The notes under the pieces were generated by a model. The model did no database searches and was not told where the DNA came from. It was given only the letters and a program-made list of their open reading frames with translations. Shown one piece after another: positions 9,920 through 18,261 of a stretch of DNA of 64,000 nucleotides. Position numbers and translations under genes: made by a program. The stretch comes from Bacillota bacterium (GTDB taxonomy: Bacteria; Bacillota; Clostridia; Lachnospirales; Bianqueaceae). The stretch covers positions 1 to 64,000 of the forward strand of contig JAFRZL010000028.1 of NCBI GenBank assembly GCA_017442535.1. The letters are read 5' to 3'. How positions within the stretch are numbered: position 1 is the first letter of the stretch; the number at the start of each line of letters is the position of its first letter.

Positions 9920-10522
9920 TCAGAATACCGCCAAATGCTTCAGCGCTTCTTTAATGATCTGTTCGGTGGTCTTGCCTTCCACCTGCATGCCGGAGAGGAC
10001 ATGCAGGGCTTCAGAGCGCGAATATCCGAGTGACTCCATGGCTGCGATCGCTTCCGCGGTCACACCCTCTCCCGCCGAAGCCGCGGCCGCCGCAGGCATG
10101 GTCAGGTCAGCCGTATCGGGCACACCGACCTTATCCTTCAGATCCAGGACGATCCTCTGCGCGGTTTTGGCGCCGATGCCGCTCACCTTGGTAAGCGCTT
10201 TGTAATCCCCGGAGGCGATCGCGTAGATCGCGGCGTCTTCATTCATCTGATTCAGGATGGCCAGTGCGAATTTGGGGCCGACGCCGTTCACATTGATCAA
10301 CTGCTTGAATAGCCGGAGTGCGCTCTTGCTTAAGAATCCGAAGAGCTGCTGGGCATCCTCGCGCACATTATAGTATGTATAGAGGGTCACAGGATTGCCG
10401 ATGCCGACACGCATCAGTTCTTCATTAACCGGCGTAAAAACACGGTAGCCCAGGCCGCCCGCATCCACAATGACGCTGTTGTCTTCGATCTCCTTCAAAA
10501 TGCCGCTCACATAGGCAATCAT
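9920..10522 (-). CDS. ruvA: Holliday junction DNA helicase subunit RuvA
   Basis: A 200-aa RuvA. The N-terminal OB domain starts MIAYVSGILKEIEDNSVIVDAGGLGYRV (split here as MIAYVSGILKEI and VIVDAGGLGYRV), tandem helix-hairpin-helix motifs are visible (INVNGVGPKFAL, KVSGIGAKTAQRI), and the C-terminal domain III (SLGYSRSEALHVLSGM) contacts RuvB. The ATG at 10522 directly abuts the stop of the upstream 5-FCL gene, implying translational coupling. Confidence 0.97.
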   Translation of the reverse strand: MIAYVSGILKEIEDNSVIVDAGGLGYRVFTPVNEELMRVGIGNPVTLYTYYNVREDAQQLFGFLSKSALRLFKQLINVNGVGPKFALAILNQMNEDAAIYAIASGDYKALTKVSGIGAKTAQRIVLDLKDKVGVPDTADLTMPAAAAASAGEGVTAEAIAAMESLGYSRSEALHVLSGMQVEGKTTEQIIKEALKHLAVF

Positions 10523-11092
10523 TTACAGTTCCTCCTTTTCTGTCACAAAAAGTCCGACAGGTATGTCCGTCGCCTCCCTCGGAAGAGGCACGGCGCTCCG
10601 CGCGATCTCAAACGTGGCGCCGATGGTCCGGCAGTCGGGATAATCAGCCAGATAACGGTCAAAACATCCGCTTCCGTAGCCGATCCTGTAGCCGTCCCGG
10701 TCAAAAAGCAGGGCCGGCACCAGCACCCAGTCTCCGGGCCCAGGCTCCAGAACCTCGCAGGACGCGTCCGGTTCCGGGATGCCGAAACGTCCGGGAACAA
10801 GCTGGCTGTCCTCATCCGCTCTCGCATAAATCATCCGTCCGCCCGGATATGTCCGCGGGAAAGCCGTGATCTTGCCGTCCTTGCGGAAACGCTCGGCCCA
10901 GGCCAGCGTATCGGGCTCCGAACCGAAGCCGCAGTACATGAATATTTTATCGACAGCCGGATAATCCGGCAGTGCGCAGAGATGCTCCAGGATCCGCCTG
11001 CCGGCGGCCTCCCTTTCCTTTGCGGGGATCAGGTCGCGCCTCATTCTGGCCTGCCTGCGCAGCTCAATTTTGCTTTCCAAACCAGGTTCCAA
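10523..11092 (-). CDS. 5-formyltetrahydrofolate cyclo-ligase family protein
   Basis: An about 189-aa 5-FCL/MTHFS protein that converts 5-formyl-THF to 5,10-methenyl-THF using ATP. Family landmarks are KIELRRQARMRRDL near the N-terminus, the central MIYARADEDSQLVPGRFGIPEP block, and DWVLVPALLFDRDGYRIGYGSGCFDRYL, which holds the glycine-rich GYGSGCFDR motif. I place the start at the TTG at 11092 because AGGGAG (11099-11104) sits 6 nt upstream; this overlaps proB by 29 nt. The longer ATG frame (to 11140) would overlap by 77 nt with no ribosome site, and an ATG at 11044 would cut the conserved N-terminus. Confidence 0.9.
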   Translation of the reverse strand: MEPGLESKIELRRQARMRRDLIPAKEREAAGRRILEHLCALPDYPAVDKIFMYCGFGSEPDTLAWAERFRKDGKITAFPRTYPGGRMIYARADEDSQLVPGRFGIPEPDASCEVLEPGPGDWVLVPALLFDRDGYRIGYGSGCFDRYLADYPDCRTIGATFEIARSAVPLPREATDIPVGLFVTEKEEL

Positions 11093-11852
11093 TTTCGTCT
11101 CCCTGCACAATGCGGTCCAGTACTTCTGGCATGGCCGCATTGGCGATCACCATATTGACACCGGCCCCCATCGCGATCTCCGCGGCCAGCAGCTTGGTGT
11201 ACATACCGCCCTTCCCCACCTTGGTGTGGCTGCCGCGGCCCATCTCCAGGATCCGGTTCGTAATCTCCGTTACCTGATGGATCAGCTCGGCATCAGGATC
11301 CAGGGACGGATCAGTCGTATACAGTCCATCGATATCCGACAGAAGGATCAGCAGATCGGCGCCGATCAGTGCGGCCACATAGGCCGAAAGGCGGTCGTTA
11401 TCGCCGAACTCGATTTCTTCCGTCGATATCGTGTCATTCTCGTTGACGATCGGGATCACATTATAGGCAAAAAGCTGTTCAAAGGTATTGGCGGCGTTTT
11501 CTCTGCGCTCCTCGTTCTCCATGACGTCGCGGGTCAGCAGAATCTGTGCGACGCTCTGCCCGTATTCCGAGAAAAACTTCTCATACAGCTGCATCAGTGA
11601 AGCCTGACCGACAGCAGCCGCCGCCTGCTTGCCGGCCGTCTCATGCGGACGCTCGGACAGATGCAGAGCCGCCACCCCTGCGGCGATCGCGCCTGAAGAA
11701 ACCAGGACAACATGCATTCCCTGATTCTGCAGATCGGCAAGTTCTCTCGCAAGCCGGTCTATTTTCTGAAAAGCCAGTTTGCCGTTATTATGTGTAAGCG
11801 ATGAGGTCCCGATCTTCACAACCACACGCCTGATCTGATTCCAATTTCTCAT
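11064..11852 (-). CDS. proB: glutamate 5-kinase without PUA domain
   Basis: A 262-aa amino-acid kinase catalysing ATP-dependent phosphorylation of glutamate, the first step of proline synthesis. It begins MRNWNQIRRVVVKIGTSSL; LVSSGAIAAG, NENDTISTEEIEFGDND and SDIDGLYTTDP are the family's substrate and nucleotide motifs, followed by GGMYTKLLAAEIA. The C-terminal PUA domain of the about 370-aa enzymes is absent, as in some Firmicute short forms. No proA lies next to it, so glutamyl-phosphate reductase must be elsewhere. The gene starts 6 nt downstream of the HI0933 flavoprotein stop. Confidence 0.95.
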   Translation of the reverse strand: MRNWNQIRRVVVKIGTSSLTHNNGKLAFQKIDRLARELADLQNQGMHVVLVSSGAIAAGVAALHLSERPHETAGKQAAAAVGQASLMQLYEKFFSEYGQSVAQILLTRDVMENEERRENAANTFEQLFAYNVIPIVNENDTISTEEIEFGDNDRLSAYVAALIGADLLILLSDIDGLYTTDPSLDPDAELIHQVTEITNRILEMGRGSHTKVGKGGMYTKLLAAEIAMGAGVNMVIANAAMPEVLDRIVQGDEIGTWFGKQN

Positions 11853-11858
11853 GATTGA

Positions 11859-13088
11859 TCAATCCTTATCGTTGGGGAGCGCTGCCGTGTGCCCCGCAAG
11901 CAGCCCGCTTGCAGCGGCCCAGTGCAGATTATATCCTCCGCAGTCCCCGTCTATATTCAGTACTTCACCTGCCCAGAATATTCCGGGGCATTTGATGGAT
12001 TCCATTGTCGCGGGATCCACTTCCTCCGTTAAGACACCGCCGACCGTGACCTGTGCTTCACGCCACCCGGCGTCCCCGATCACCGGGAATTCCCAGTCCT
12101 GCAGGAGCCTCGCAAGCTTCTGCACCTGCGGCTTGGAGACGCTTCCACAGGGAATATCCCCGAGCCCGCAGCTTTTCAGCAGCGGTCCGATCAGACGCTT
12201 ATTCAGGATGCCTGCAAGCATGGCCGGCAGATTCATGTAAGAGAAACGTGTGCAGCGCTGCTGCAGCCACCAGAAGCATTCGCCCTCCCGCATGCCGGGC
12301 TCCAGATTCAAATGAATCACAGCCTCCGCTCCGGGTGCGAGCGCCTCCCGCGACAGATCCAGGATCGGCGGACCGGAAAGCCCTTCCGCCGTAAAAAGGA
12401 TCTCGCCGGCCCCGGTCTGTACCGTGTGTCCGGATATTGAAAGCCTCGCCCCAGCCTGTATCTTGCAGCCCGCAAGCGATTTCAGATACGGGTTGCGGCA
12501 TTTCAGCCGGACCAGCGCCGGTCTCAGTCCGGCGTAGCCGTGATGCAGTCCCGCAGCCAGCTTAATACCGTCCCCGTCAGCTCCGAACTGCGGCGAAGCC
12601 TTGCCGCCTGCCGTAATGATCACGCGATGGAAACGGCCCAGATCCCGTCCCTGGCTGACCAGGCGGAAGCCTTTCTTACCGGGAACGATCTGATCCACAG
12701 GTGTCTCGCAAGCAGTCCTGACACCGAGCCTCTCCGCCTCGGCCCGCAGCGCGTCAAGCACGGCGGAAGCCTGCAGGGAAGCGGGATACAGGCGTCCTTC
12801 CTCCGAGACCAGTTCAAGTCCCAGGCTCTCCCAGAATTCCAGCACGTCTGCGGGTGTAACCTGTGTGAAAACCTTCTCCACAAATGCAGGATCCGGATGA
12901 TAGTGGGATACGTCCATGTCTTCGTTCGAAATATTGCACCTGCCGTTGCCGGTGGCCAGAATTTTGCGCCCGACCCGGTCCATTTTTTCCAGAATCATGA
13001 TCTCGTCCTGATCATCCGTCCGGGCTCTGGCAGCTCCGATGGCTGCGGCCAGACCTGCCGCTCCGCCGCCAATGATTGCGATCCTCAT
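11859..13088 (-). CDS. HI0933/BaiN family NAD(P)/FAD-dependent oxidoreductase
   Basis: An about 409-aa flavoprotein. The N-terminal FAD-binding GxGxxG is MRIAIIGGGAAGLAAAIGA; KMDRVGRKILATGNGRCNISN is the HI0933 family hallmark, and the C-terminal end carries the second FAD contact GICGEVL-like block (here FWAGEVLNIDGDCGGYNLHWA), followed by ASGLLAG. The ATG at 13088 has a strong GGAAGGAGG site; the upstream frame extension is not coding because it crosses the promoter. The physiological substrate is unknown for most members; a few gut relatives reduce bile-acid intermediates, which cannot be inferred here. It is the first gene of the operon that also carries proB and ruvAB. Confidence 0.92.
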   Translation of the reverse strand: MRIAIIGGGAAGLAAAIGAARARTDDQDEIMILEKMDRVGRKILATGNGRCNISNEDMDVSHYHPDPAFVEKVFTQVTPADVLEFWESLGLELVSEEGRLYPASLQASAVLDALRAEAERLGVRTACETPVDQIVPGKKGFRLVSQGRDLGRFHRVIITAGGKASPQFGADGDGIKLAAGLHHGYAGLRPALVRLKCRNPYLKSLAGCKIQAGARLSISGHTVQTGAGEILFTAEGLSGPPILDLSREALAPGAEAVIHLNLEPGMREGECFWWLQQRCTRFSYMNLPAMLAGILNKRLIGPLLKSCGLGDIPCGSVSKPQVQKLARLLQDWEFPVIGDAGWREAQVTVGGVLTEEVDPATMESIKCPGIFWAGEVLNIDGDCGGYNLHWAAASGLLAGHTAALPNDKD

Positions 13089-13114
13089 ACATCCGCCTCC
13101 TTCCCGCGTAAAAA

Positions 13115-13128
13115 TGAACAAATGTTCG
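13115..13128 (-). promoter_or_regulatory. LexA (SOS) box-like palindrome
   Basis: On the minus strand the site reads CGAACATTTGTTCA, matching the Gram-positive LexA/DinR consensus CGAACRNRYGTTYG at 12 of 14 positions. It lies just downstream of the -10 element (13137-13142), where LexA would block transcription start. The operon downstream includes ruvA and ruvB, classic SOS genes. Confidence 0.62.
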
Positions 13129-13136
13129 CACCATAT

Positions 13137-13165
13137 ACTATAACAGATTTGGGCAAAAAAATCAA
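13137..13165 (-). promoter_or_regulatory. promoter of the HI0933-proB-ruvAB operon
   Basis: TTGATT (13160-13165), a 17-nt spacer and TATAGT (13137-13142) on the minus strand, about 49 bp upstream of the first ATG. Confidence 0.7.
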
Positions 13166-13180
13166 CCTTTATGGCAAACA

Positions 13181-13207
13181 AAATCCGCCCCGGTCAAAGG
13201 GCGGATT
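13181..13207 (-). terminator. terminator after the sigma-factor operon
   Basis: AATCCGCCC and GGGCGGATT (9 bp perfect) around an 8-nt loop, followed on the minus strand by TTGTTTG. It lies 16 bp after the stop of the 280-aa membrane protein. Confidence 0.7.
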
Positions 13208-13222
13208 CATAATTAGCCATTT

Positions 13223-14065
13223 TTAATCTTTCAAAAGGTCATTCAGCAGGTCTGCATCTTCCTTAGATAAAACGTAAAACCCGTCTCCGCTGTAAAAGCA
13301 GGGTAAGCTGGGATAATAGTCCAAAGTCAATCTAAAGCCTTGCCGGTTGGTGAAACTGAGTATACATTCCCCTTCCGTTTCCATATCTGCCACTGTCGTT
13401 TCTTTATCTCTTTGTCTACCAAGGAGCGTCATGATCTCTTCAAAAACGCTCACATCCAGGTCCCGGATATGTTCCATCCCCGGCCCCAGCACTTCTATTC
13501 GTTCAATTGCTTCCGGCAAATCCAGCTTGGACAGTACTTCCTGAAAGGCCGTGCCTCTCCTTGGCCACTTGAACCACTTATTCCCCTCAAAGAACTGATA
13601 GCCCTCTGGCGTATCGATAATGCAGATGGATGCATATTCCGAGAAGCTTGCAAAATGATACACTTTACAGCCGATCAGCGAAGGATCCATGCTTCCGGTG
13701 ACTATCCCCATAGGCTCACCGATATCCTTTTCAGTGATCTTGTAGAGATTATCCTCGCCCATATAATCAGCACCCTCAGGTAGAAGGCCGTATCGGAAAC
13801 ACTCGAAGTAGGAAATGGGGAAATAAGGAACCGATGGGTCGTCATTCAGTGTAATGGAATATGCCACGGTAGCCTCTCCCCCTGGGTCAGGAATGGAAGA
13901 CTTGCCTCTGCCAAGCAGATAAGCTGTCACGCCTACCAAGAGGCACGCAGCCGCTATCAGCCCAAACCGCACCCATTTATTCCGGAAAAGTGGCTTCTTG
14001 GCACCTTCTTCAATGTATTGTGGATCAATTCCTTCCATGATTTCCAGTAAATCCTGTCCGTTCAT
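13223..14065 (-). CDS. membrane-anchored protein encoded with a sigma factor, possible anti-sigma factor
   Basis: A 280-aa protein with a short cytoplasmic N-terminus (MNGQDLLEIMEGIDPQYIEE), one membrane span at about residues 33-51 (FGLIAAACLLVGVTAYLLG) and a roughly 230-aa extracytoplasmic domain that I do not recognise. The N-terminal LLEIMEGIDPQYIEE type of segment, then a Lys-rich stretch and a single span, is common in Clostridia proteins encoded right after a sigma-70-like gene and thought to be cognate anti-sigma or sensor proteins. The ATG overlaps the sigma stop by 4 nt (ATGA), so the two are translationally coupled. Anti-sigma activity is inferred from position, not from a recognised zinc or ASD motif. 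Confidence 0.82.
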   Translation of the reverse strand: MNGQDLLEIMEGIDPQYIEEGAKKPLFRNKWVRFGLIAAACLLVGVTAYLLGRGKSSIPDPGGEATVAYSITLNDDPSVPYFPISYFECFRYGLLPEGADYMGEDNLYKITEKDIGEPMGIVTGSMDPSLIGCKVYHFASFSEYASICIIDTPEGYQFFEGNKWFKWPRRGTAFQEVLSKLDLPEAIERIEVLGPGMEHIRDLDVSVFEEIMTLLGRQRDKETTVADMETEGECILSFTNRQGFRLTLDYYPSLPCFYSGDGFYVLSKEDADLLNDLLKD

Positions 14066-14622
14066 CTCTCAAATCCCTCCTTTTTCAAATAGGAGCGCAG
14101 TCCGGTACGCAGGCGGTACAGCGTGGTTTTCACATTGCTCTCGGAAATACCGCACTGTCTGGCAATCTCTTCGATAGAATCCATATACCAGTACCGGCGG
14201 ATAAACAGATACCTCTTCTGCCTGCCAATGGTCTGCAGGAAGCGGTTCAATGCGTCTCTGAGCTCTTTTTCTTCCAGCTGGTCGAATCCATCGTCCCGGG
14301 CAGGCAGGCATTGCTCCATCTCAGTAGAAAGTGAGGTAATCAGGGCTTTCCTCTTCAGACGGCTGCGGTCCCGGCAGCAATTTAATGCGAGATGTCGTGT
14401 GATCCGTGCCAAAAAGGCATATAGATAGGTTCTGGGTTCGTGCGGCGGAATCGCGTTCCAGGCCTGCAGATAGGTATCATTCACGCATTCATCCGCTGTC
14501 TGCCCGTCCTCTACTATGACAAAGGCCAGTGATTGCAGTCTGCCGCCGTACTTTAGGGTTGTTTCGGTAATGGCCTCTTCTCTGCGCTGCAGGAACAGAT
14601 CCACAATCTGAGCATCTTCCAT
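14062..14622 (-). CDS. sigma-70 family RNA polymerase sigma factor, ECF-like
   Basis: An about 186-aa two-domain sigma factor. Region 2 spans ECVNDTYLQAWNAIPP with RTYLYAFLARITRHLALN; region 4 spans RRYWYMDSIEEIARQCGISE and ends SNVKTTLYRLRTGLRSYLKKEG, a helix-turn-helix. I place the start at 14622 because GGGAGGA lies at proper distance; a start at 14676 has no ribosome site. Paired with the downstream membrane protein, it is probably a stress or surface-signal regulator. Upstream, TGTAACC (14678-14684 on the minus strand) resembles an ECF -35 element, so autoregulation is possible, but the spacing to a matching -10 is not convincing. Confidence 0.9.
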   Translation of the reverse strand: MEDAQIVDLFLQRREEAITETTLKYGGRLQSLAFVIVEDGQTADECVNDTYLQAWNAIPPHEPRTYLYAFLARITRHLALNCCRDRSRLKRKALITSLSTEMEQCLPARDDGFDQLEEKELRDALNRFLQTIGRQKRYLFIRRYWYMDSIEEIARQCGISESNVKTTLYRLRTGLRSYLKKEGFER

Positions 14623-14693
14623 AGGCTGTCCTCCCTTCCTTACCTCTTCAGCCATATAAGCACCGTTTGTGTACAAAGGTTACATCCATCCAG

Positions 14694-14733
14694 AAAAAAA
14701 CCTGCCATCCGGAGGAAATATCCGAACGACAGG
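14694..14733 (-). terminator. terminator of mntP
   Basis: In minus-strand RNA a 13-bp stem (ten Watson-Crick, three G-U pairs; arms 14701-14713 and 14721-14733) with a 7-nt loop is followed by seven U residues (14694-14700). Confidence 0.82.
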
Positions 14734-14748
14734 CTTTCCATAAACTGA

Positions 14749-15315
14749 TTACCCCAGGAACCCCAGATGTTCCAGCAGGATTTTGATGCCGATCAGGATC
14801 AGAACGATACCGCCGGCGATCTCCGCTTTGCCGCGGAATGCCTTGCCAAATACATTGCCGAGCTTGACGGCAATGGCCGAGAGAATAAAGGTGATCACGC
14901 CGATGATCGAGATGGCCGGTACGATCTGCACATTCAGGAAGGCAAAGGTCACTCCCACGGCCAGCGCATCGATACTGGTCGCAATCGCCATGAGGAGCAT
15001 GGATTTAACGTCAAACTTATCATCCGTGTCATCATTGTCCTCGGGCTTCAGGCCGCTGCGGATCATGCCGATACCTAACATCATCAGGAGGACAAACGCG
15101 ATCCAGTGATCCACACTTTCGATCAAATGCTTTAAGCCCGTGCCGAGGAAATAGCCTACGAGCGGCATCAGGGCCTGGAATCCGCCGAACCATAAGCCCG
15201 CCAGCAGCATGTGCTTCGGCTTAAGCTCTTTTACGGCGAGGCCCTTGCAGATGGATACGGCAAAGGCGTCCATGGCAAGCCCCACAGCAAGAAGGATGAT
15301 TTCAATGATACTCAT
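14749..15315 (-). CDS. mntP: manganese efflux pump MntP
   Basis: A 188-aa six-span protein of the MntP (YebN) family that exports Mn(II). Two homologous halves are visible, each with the conserved acidic motif: LAVGLAMDAFAVSICKGL near residues 10-27 and ATSIDALAVGVTFAF in the second half, where the Asp residues in MDAFAVS and IDALAVG line the metal path. The start is MSIIEIILLAVGLAMD. It follows glyA by 88 bp, with the glyA terminator in between. I looked for a yybP-ykoY manganese riboswitch and the space is too small for one. Confidence 0.93.
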   Translation of the reverse strand: MSIIEIILLAVGLAMDAFAVSICKGLAVKELKPKHMLLAGLWFGGFQALMPLVGYFLGTGLKHLIESVDHWIAFVLLMMLGIGMIRSGLKPEDNDDTDDKFDVKSMLLMAIATSIDALAVGVTFAFLNVQIVPAISIIGVITFILSAIAVKLGNVFGKAFRGKAEIAGGIVLILIGIKILLEHLGFLG

Positions 15316-15359
15316 AATGATTCATTCAGACTCCTGATCGATAAGTTTATTCAAAGTGA

Positions 15360-15387
15360 CGCCGCGGCCGGAATCCCGGCCGCGGCG
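15360..15387 (-). terminator. GC-rich hairpin after glyA
   Basis: A 12-bp perfect stem (15360-15371 with 15376-15387) and a 4-nt loop sit 17 bp past the glyA stop. The trailing minus-strand sequence has only a weak U content (CACTTTG), so it may terminate partially and let mntP be read through. Confidence 0.6.
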
Positions 15388-15403
15388 CGGAATGGTGATT
15401 GGA

Positions 15404-16642
15404 TTATTCGTACAGGGGGTATTTCGCGAGCAGCTTCTGAATACGCTCCACGCACTGATCATGCGTATTCTCGGGATCGGTCAGCGTCAGGTTGATGACG
15501 TCCGCGATCTCACGCATATCGTCTTCCTTCATACCCCTGGTGGTCACGGCGGGCGTACCCAGACGGATGCCGCTTGTTACCGTAGGCTTCTCGGGATCAA
15601 AGGGGATCGCATTCTTGTTGCAGGTGATACCGACGCCTTCGAGGAGCTTTTCCGCCTTGCGGCCGGTGATGCCCTTGCGGCGCAGATCCACCAGCATCAG
15701 ATGATTATCGGTGCCGCCGGAAACCATATCGAATCCTTTATCAAGCAGTGCTTCGGACAGAGCCTGGGCATTGCGGATGATCTGCTGCTGATATTCCCTG
15801 AAGGAAGGCTGCAGCGCTTCATAGAAGCAGACGGCTTTGGCCGCGATCACATGGCAGAGTGGTCCGCCCTGCGTTCCCGGGAAAATAGCCTTGTTGATCT
15901 GCTTGGCATACTGTTCCTTGCAGAGGATCATGCCTCCGCGGGGTCCGCGAAGCGTCTTATGCGTTGTCGTGGTCACCACATCCGCATAGGGGATCGGGCT
16001 CGGATGAAGACCGGCTGCGACCAGTCCCGCGATATGGGCCATGTCCACCATCAGATAGGCGCCGACCTCGTCCGCGATCTTGCGGAAACGCTCAAAATCG
16101 AGTATACGGGGATACGCGCTCGCACCGGCTACGATCATCTTGGGCCTGCACTCTTTCGCCAGACGCTCGACCTCATCATAATCAATGCGGCCGGTCTCCT
16201 CGGAGACACCGTAGCTGACGATATTGTACTGCGCGCCGGACATATTGACCGGGCTGCCGTGGGTCAGATGACCGCCGTGCGCCAGGCTCATACCCAGAAT
16301 CGTATCACCGGGCTTCAGGAAAGCGAAATAGACCGCCAGATTCGCCTGTGATCCGGAATGCGGCTGTACATTCACATGCTCCGCGCCAAAGAGCTCCTTC
16401 GCCCTCTCAATAGCGAGATTCTCAGCCACATCCACATAGGTGCAGCCTCCGTAGTAACGCTTGCCGGGATATCCTTCCGCGTACTTATTGGTCAGCGGTG
16501 ATCCCATGGCTGCCATCACAGCCTTGGAAACAAAATTCTCGGACGCGATCAGTTCAACGGAATTCCGCTGACGGTTGATCTCCTGGCTCATTGCCTCCGC
16601 AAGAATCGGATCTACAGCTTCGATCGTCTGAAAGTCATACAT
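15404..16642 (-). CDS. glyA: serine hydroxymethyltransferase
   Basis: A 412-aa PLP enzyme interconverting serine plus THF with glycine plus methylene-THF. Motifs include [19 protein letters not shown], the [16 protein letters not shown] block, the PLP lysine in [13 protein letters not shown] and FPGTQGGP. Start ATG at 16642 with GGGGAGGG upstream; an in-frame extension to 16792 would cover the promoter and is not coding. Its promoter (16683-16711) is divergent from that of a ThrE-type exporter. The one-carbon link to the 5-FCL gene further downstream may be coincidental. Confidence 0.97.
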   Translation of the reverse strand: MYDFQTIEAVDPILAEAMSQEINRQRNSVELIASENFVSKAVMAAMGSPLTNKYAEGYPGKRYYGGCTYVDVAENLAIERAKELFGAEHVNVQPHSGSQANLAVYFAFLKPGDTILGMSLAHGGHLTHGSPVNMSGAQYNIVSYGVSEETGRIDYDEVERLAKECRPKMIVAGASAYPRILDFERFRKIADEVGAYLMVDMAHIAGLVAAGLHPSPIPYADVVTTTTHKTLRGPRGGMILCKEQYAKQINKAIFPGTQGGPLCHVIAAKAVCFYEALQPSFREYQQQIIRNAQALSEALLDKGFDMVSGGTDNHLMLVDLRRKGITGRKAEKLLEGVGITCNKNAIPFDPEKPTVTSGIRLGTPAVTTRGMKEDDMREIADVINLTLTDPENTHDQCVERIQKLLAKYPLYE

Positions 16643-16682
16643 AAGGCACCCTCCCCAACTGTCTCTTTTTTCCAGCAATTTC

Positions 16683-16711
16683 ATTATAACAAATCCACGC
16701 TCAAAAGGCAA
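16683..16711 (-). promoter_or_regulatory. promoter of glyA
   Basis: TTGCCT (16706-16711), 17-nt spacer and TATAAT (16683-16688) on the minus strand, 41 bp upstream of the glyA ATG. No riboswitch fits in the leader. Confidence 0.72.
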
Positions 16712-16810
16712 TGTATCGGTTTGAATAAGAATTCGGCGAAAACCCTTGCTTCTTTGTGAAATATGTGAATCACAGGCCCTGCCCGCCGCCAAAAAAAGCT
16801 CTACGCCGGA

Positions 16811-16839
16811 TGGACTTTTCCACGCAGTTATGTTATAAT
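16811..16839 (+). promoter_or_regulatory. promoter of the ThrE-type exporter
   Basis: TGGACT (16811-16816), 17-nt spacer and a perfect TATAAT (16834-16839), 42 bp before the ATG. Confidence 0.68.
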
Positions 16840-16880
16840 CCCCTTTGTCAACCTTAGACTGAATTCATAGTGAGGCATTT

Positions 16881-18188
16881 ATGGAAAATACGATTTCAGC
16901 GGCTCCCACCAAAGAGCACGCCGCACGTTATCTCGAAGTCTTTCAGGCCGCCCGCCTGATCGGTGAAATTATGCTGGAAAACGGCGCCGAGACCTATCGC
17001 GTGGAGGATACGGTGCGCCGGGTCCTGGCGACCACCGGTTTCGAACAGACGGAGGCGTTTACCACCCTGACGGGCATTACGATCTCCATGGGCGATCCGT
17101 CCATCACCCCCATCACCAGTGTGCAGCGCGTCACGAACCGTACCTACCATCTGGGCAAAATCGAGATGGCCAACGAGGTCTCCCGCCGCTTCGTCTCCGG
17201 TAAAATCACGGTGGATGAGGCCATGGAGGCCCTCGAAAACATCCAGAAAGGTTCCTACAACTATCCTCTCCCGATTTATCTCTCGATCTGCGCGGTGACC
17301 TGCGGCACCTTTGCCGTGCTATTCGGCGGCAATTGGAAAGATTTGCTTGCGACGCTGCTGGTCGGCTTTTTCTACGGCCTTGCCACCCTTGTGATCCATA
17401 AGATCCCCGTCAACCGCTTTTTAAAAGACCTGGCTTCTTCTTTTCTGATCGGTCTGTTCGCTCTGCTTTTCACACATGTGCTGCCGATCGCGGAGCATCC
17501 GGACCTGGTGATCGCGGGCAGTATCATGCATCTGGTGCCGGGGCTCGCCATGACCAACGCGATCCGCGACTCCCTGTACGGAGATTATCTGTCGGGCATG
17601 GCGATGGCCATGGAGTCCATTATCACCGCGGTCGTCATCGCCGGCGGTGCTGCCCTGCTGATCCACAGTTTTTCGGGTGTTACGATGGTGCAGGCTGTCA
17701 GCGAACACGTTGTCCCCTGGCTCTACCGCGAGGATCTGGGCTTCTTCCAGCCTTATCTGTGGGTGCAGATGATAGCTTCTTTTCTGTCGGCACTGACCTT
17801 CTGCATCATTCTCAAGGCCACCCCCAAGCATCTGCTGTACTGCGGTCTCTGTGGCGTCTGCTGCTGGACGCTTAATCTGCTGCTTAAAAATCTGGGGCTC
17901 GGACTATTCTCGGCGGCCTTTATCGCGACACTCGCTACGAGCTTCCTTTCAGGATTCTTCGCCCAGACGCGCAAAGCGCCCGCGACGATCTTTTTCGCGG
18001 CGACCATCATCAACCTGGTCCCCGGCTACGGCATGTATAAATTCATGTATTATATGCTGGAGCAGGATTATGCCAAGGCTGCGGTCCAGGGGATCGAGAC
18101 ACTGGAACTTGCGGCGATCATTGCCCTTGCGATGGCTGTGCACTTCTCCTGTCAGTCGATCCGCAATCACATTCTGCACAGGGGCTGA
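16881..18188 (+). CDS. threonine/serine exporter, ThrE family (fused two-domain form)
   Basis: A 435-aa membrane protein. The soluble N-terminal part has LMLENGAETYRVEDTVRR-like sequence (IGEIMLENGAETYRVEDTV), the hallmark of the ThrE/DUF1212 domain; about five spans follow, then a second five-span ThrE_2/DUF3815-like block (from about residue 290, including LVPGYGMYKFMYYML). Characterised ThrE proteins export threonine and serine. Being full length, it does not need the split partner used by many Firmicutes. It is transcribed divergently from glyA, whose product handles serine, so a role in serine balance is plausible. Start ATG with GTGAGG ribosome site. Confidence 0.9.
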   Translation: MENTISAAPTKEHAARYLEVFQAARLIGEIMLENGAETYRVEDTVRRVLATTGFEQTEAFTTLTGITISMGDPSITPITSVQRVTNRTYHLGKIEMANEVSRRFVSGKITVDEAMEALENIQKGSYNYPLPIYLSICAVTCGTFAVLFGGNWKDLLATLLVGFFYGLATLVIHKIPVNRFLKDLASSFLIGLFALLFTHVLPIAEHPDLVIAGSIMHLVPGLAMTNAIRDSLYGDYLSGMAMAMESIITAVVIAGGAALLIHSFSGVTMVQAVSEHVVPWLYREDLGFFQPYLWVQMIASFLSALTFCIILKATPKHLLYCGLCGVCCWTLNLLLKNLGLGLFSAAFIATLATSFLSGFFAQTRKAPATIFFAATIINLVPGYGMYKFMYYMLEQDYAKAAVQGIETLELAAIIALAMAVHFSCQSIRNHILHRG

Positions 18189-18219
18189 TATATTTTCCCA
18201 ATAAAACATGTAAATCAAT

Positions 18220-18258
18220 GAGCTGCGGCCGGGCTTAACCCATAGCTGCAGCTCTTTT
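18220..18258 (+). terminator. terminator after the ThrE-type gene
   Basis: GAGCTGC/GCAGCTC outer stem with an inner GGG/CCC pair, followed by TTTT on the plus strand. It also lies 4 bp past the stop of the convergent MATE gene and may serve both. Confidence 0.55.
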
Positions 18259-18261
18259 GCT

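Noticed and set aside
11044-11140. Alternative starts of the 5-FCL gene
   Set aside because: ATG 11140 lacks a ribosome site and overlaps proB by 77 nt; ATG 11044 removes conserved residues. TTG 11092 was chosen.
14660-14684. ECF promoter for the sigma gene
   Set aside because: TGTAACC resembles an ECF -35, but the spacing to GGTGC is short, so I did not list it as a feature.
15316-15403. Possible manganese riboswitch before mntP
   Set aside because: Only 88 bp, mostly taken by the GC-rich hairpin after glyA.
16643-16682. Possible THF or glycine riboswitch before glyA
   Set aside because: The leader after the promoter is under 40 nt.
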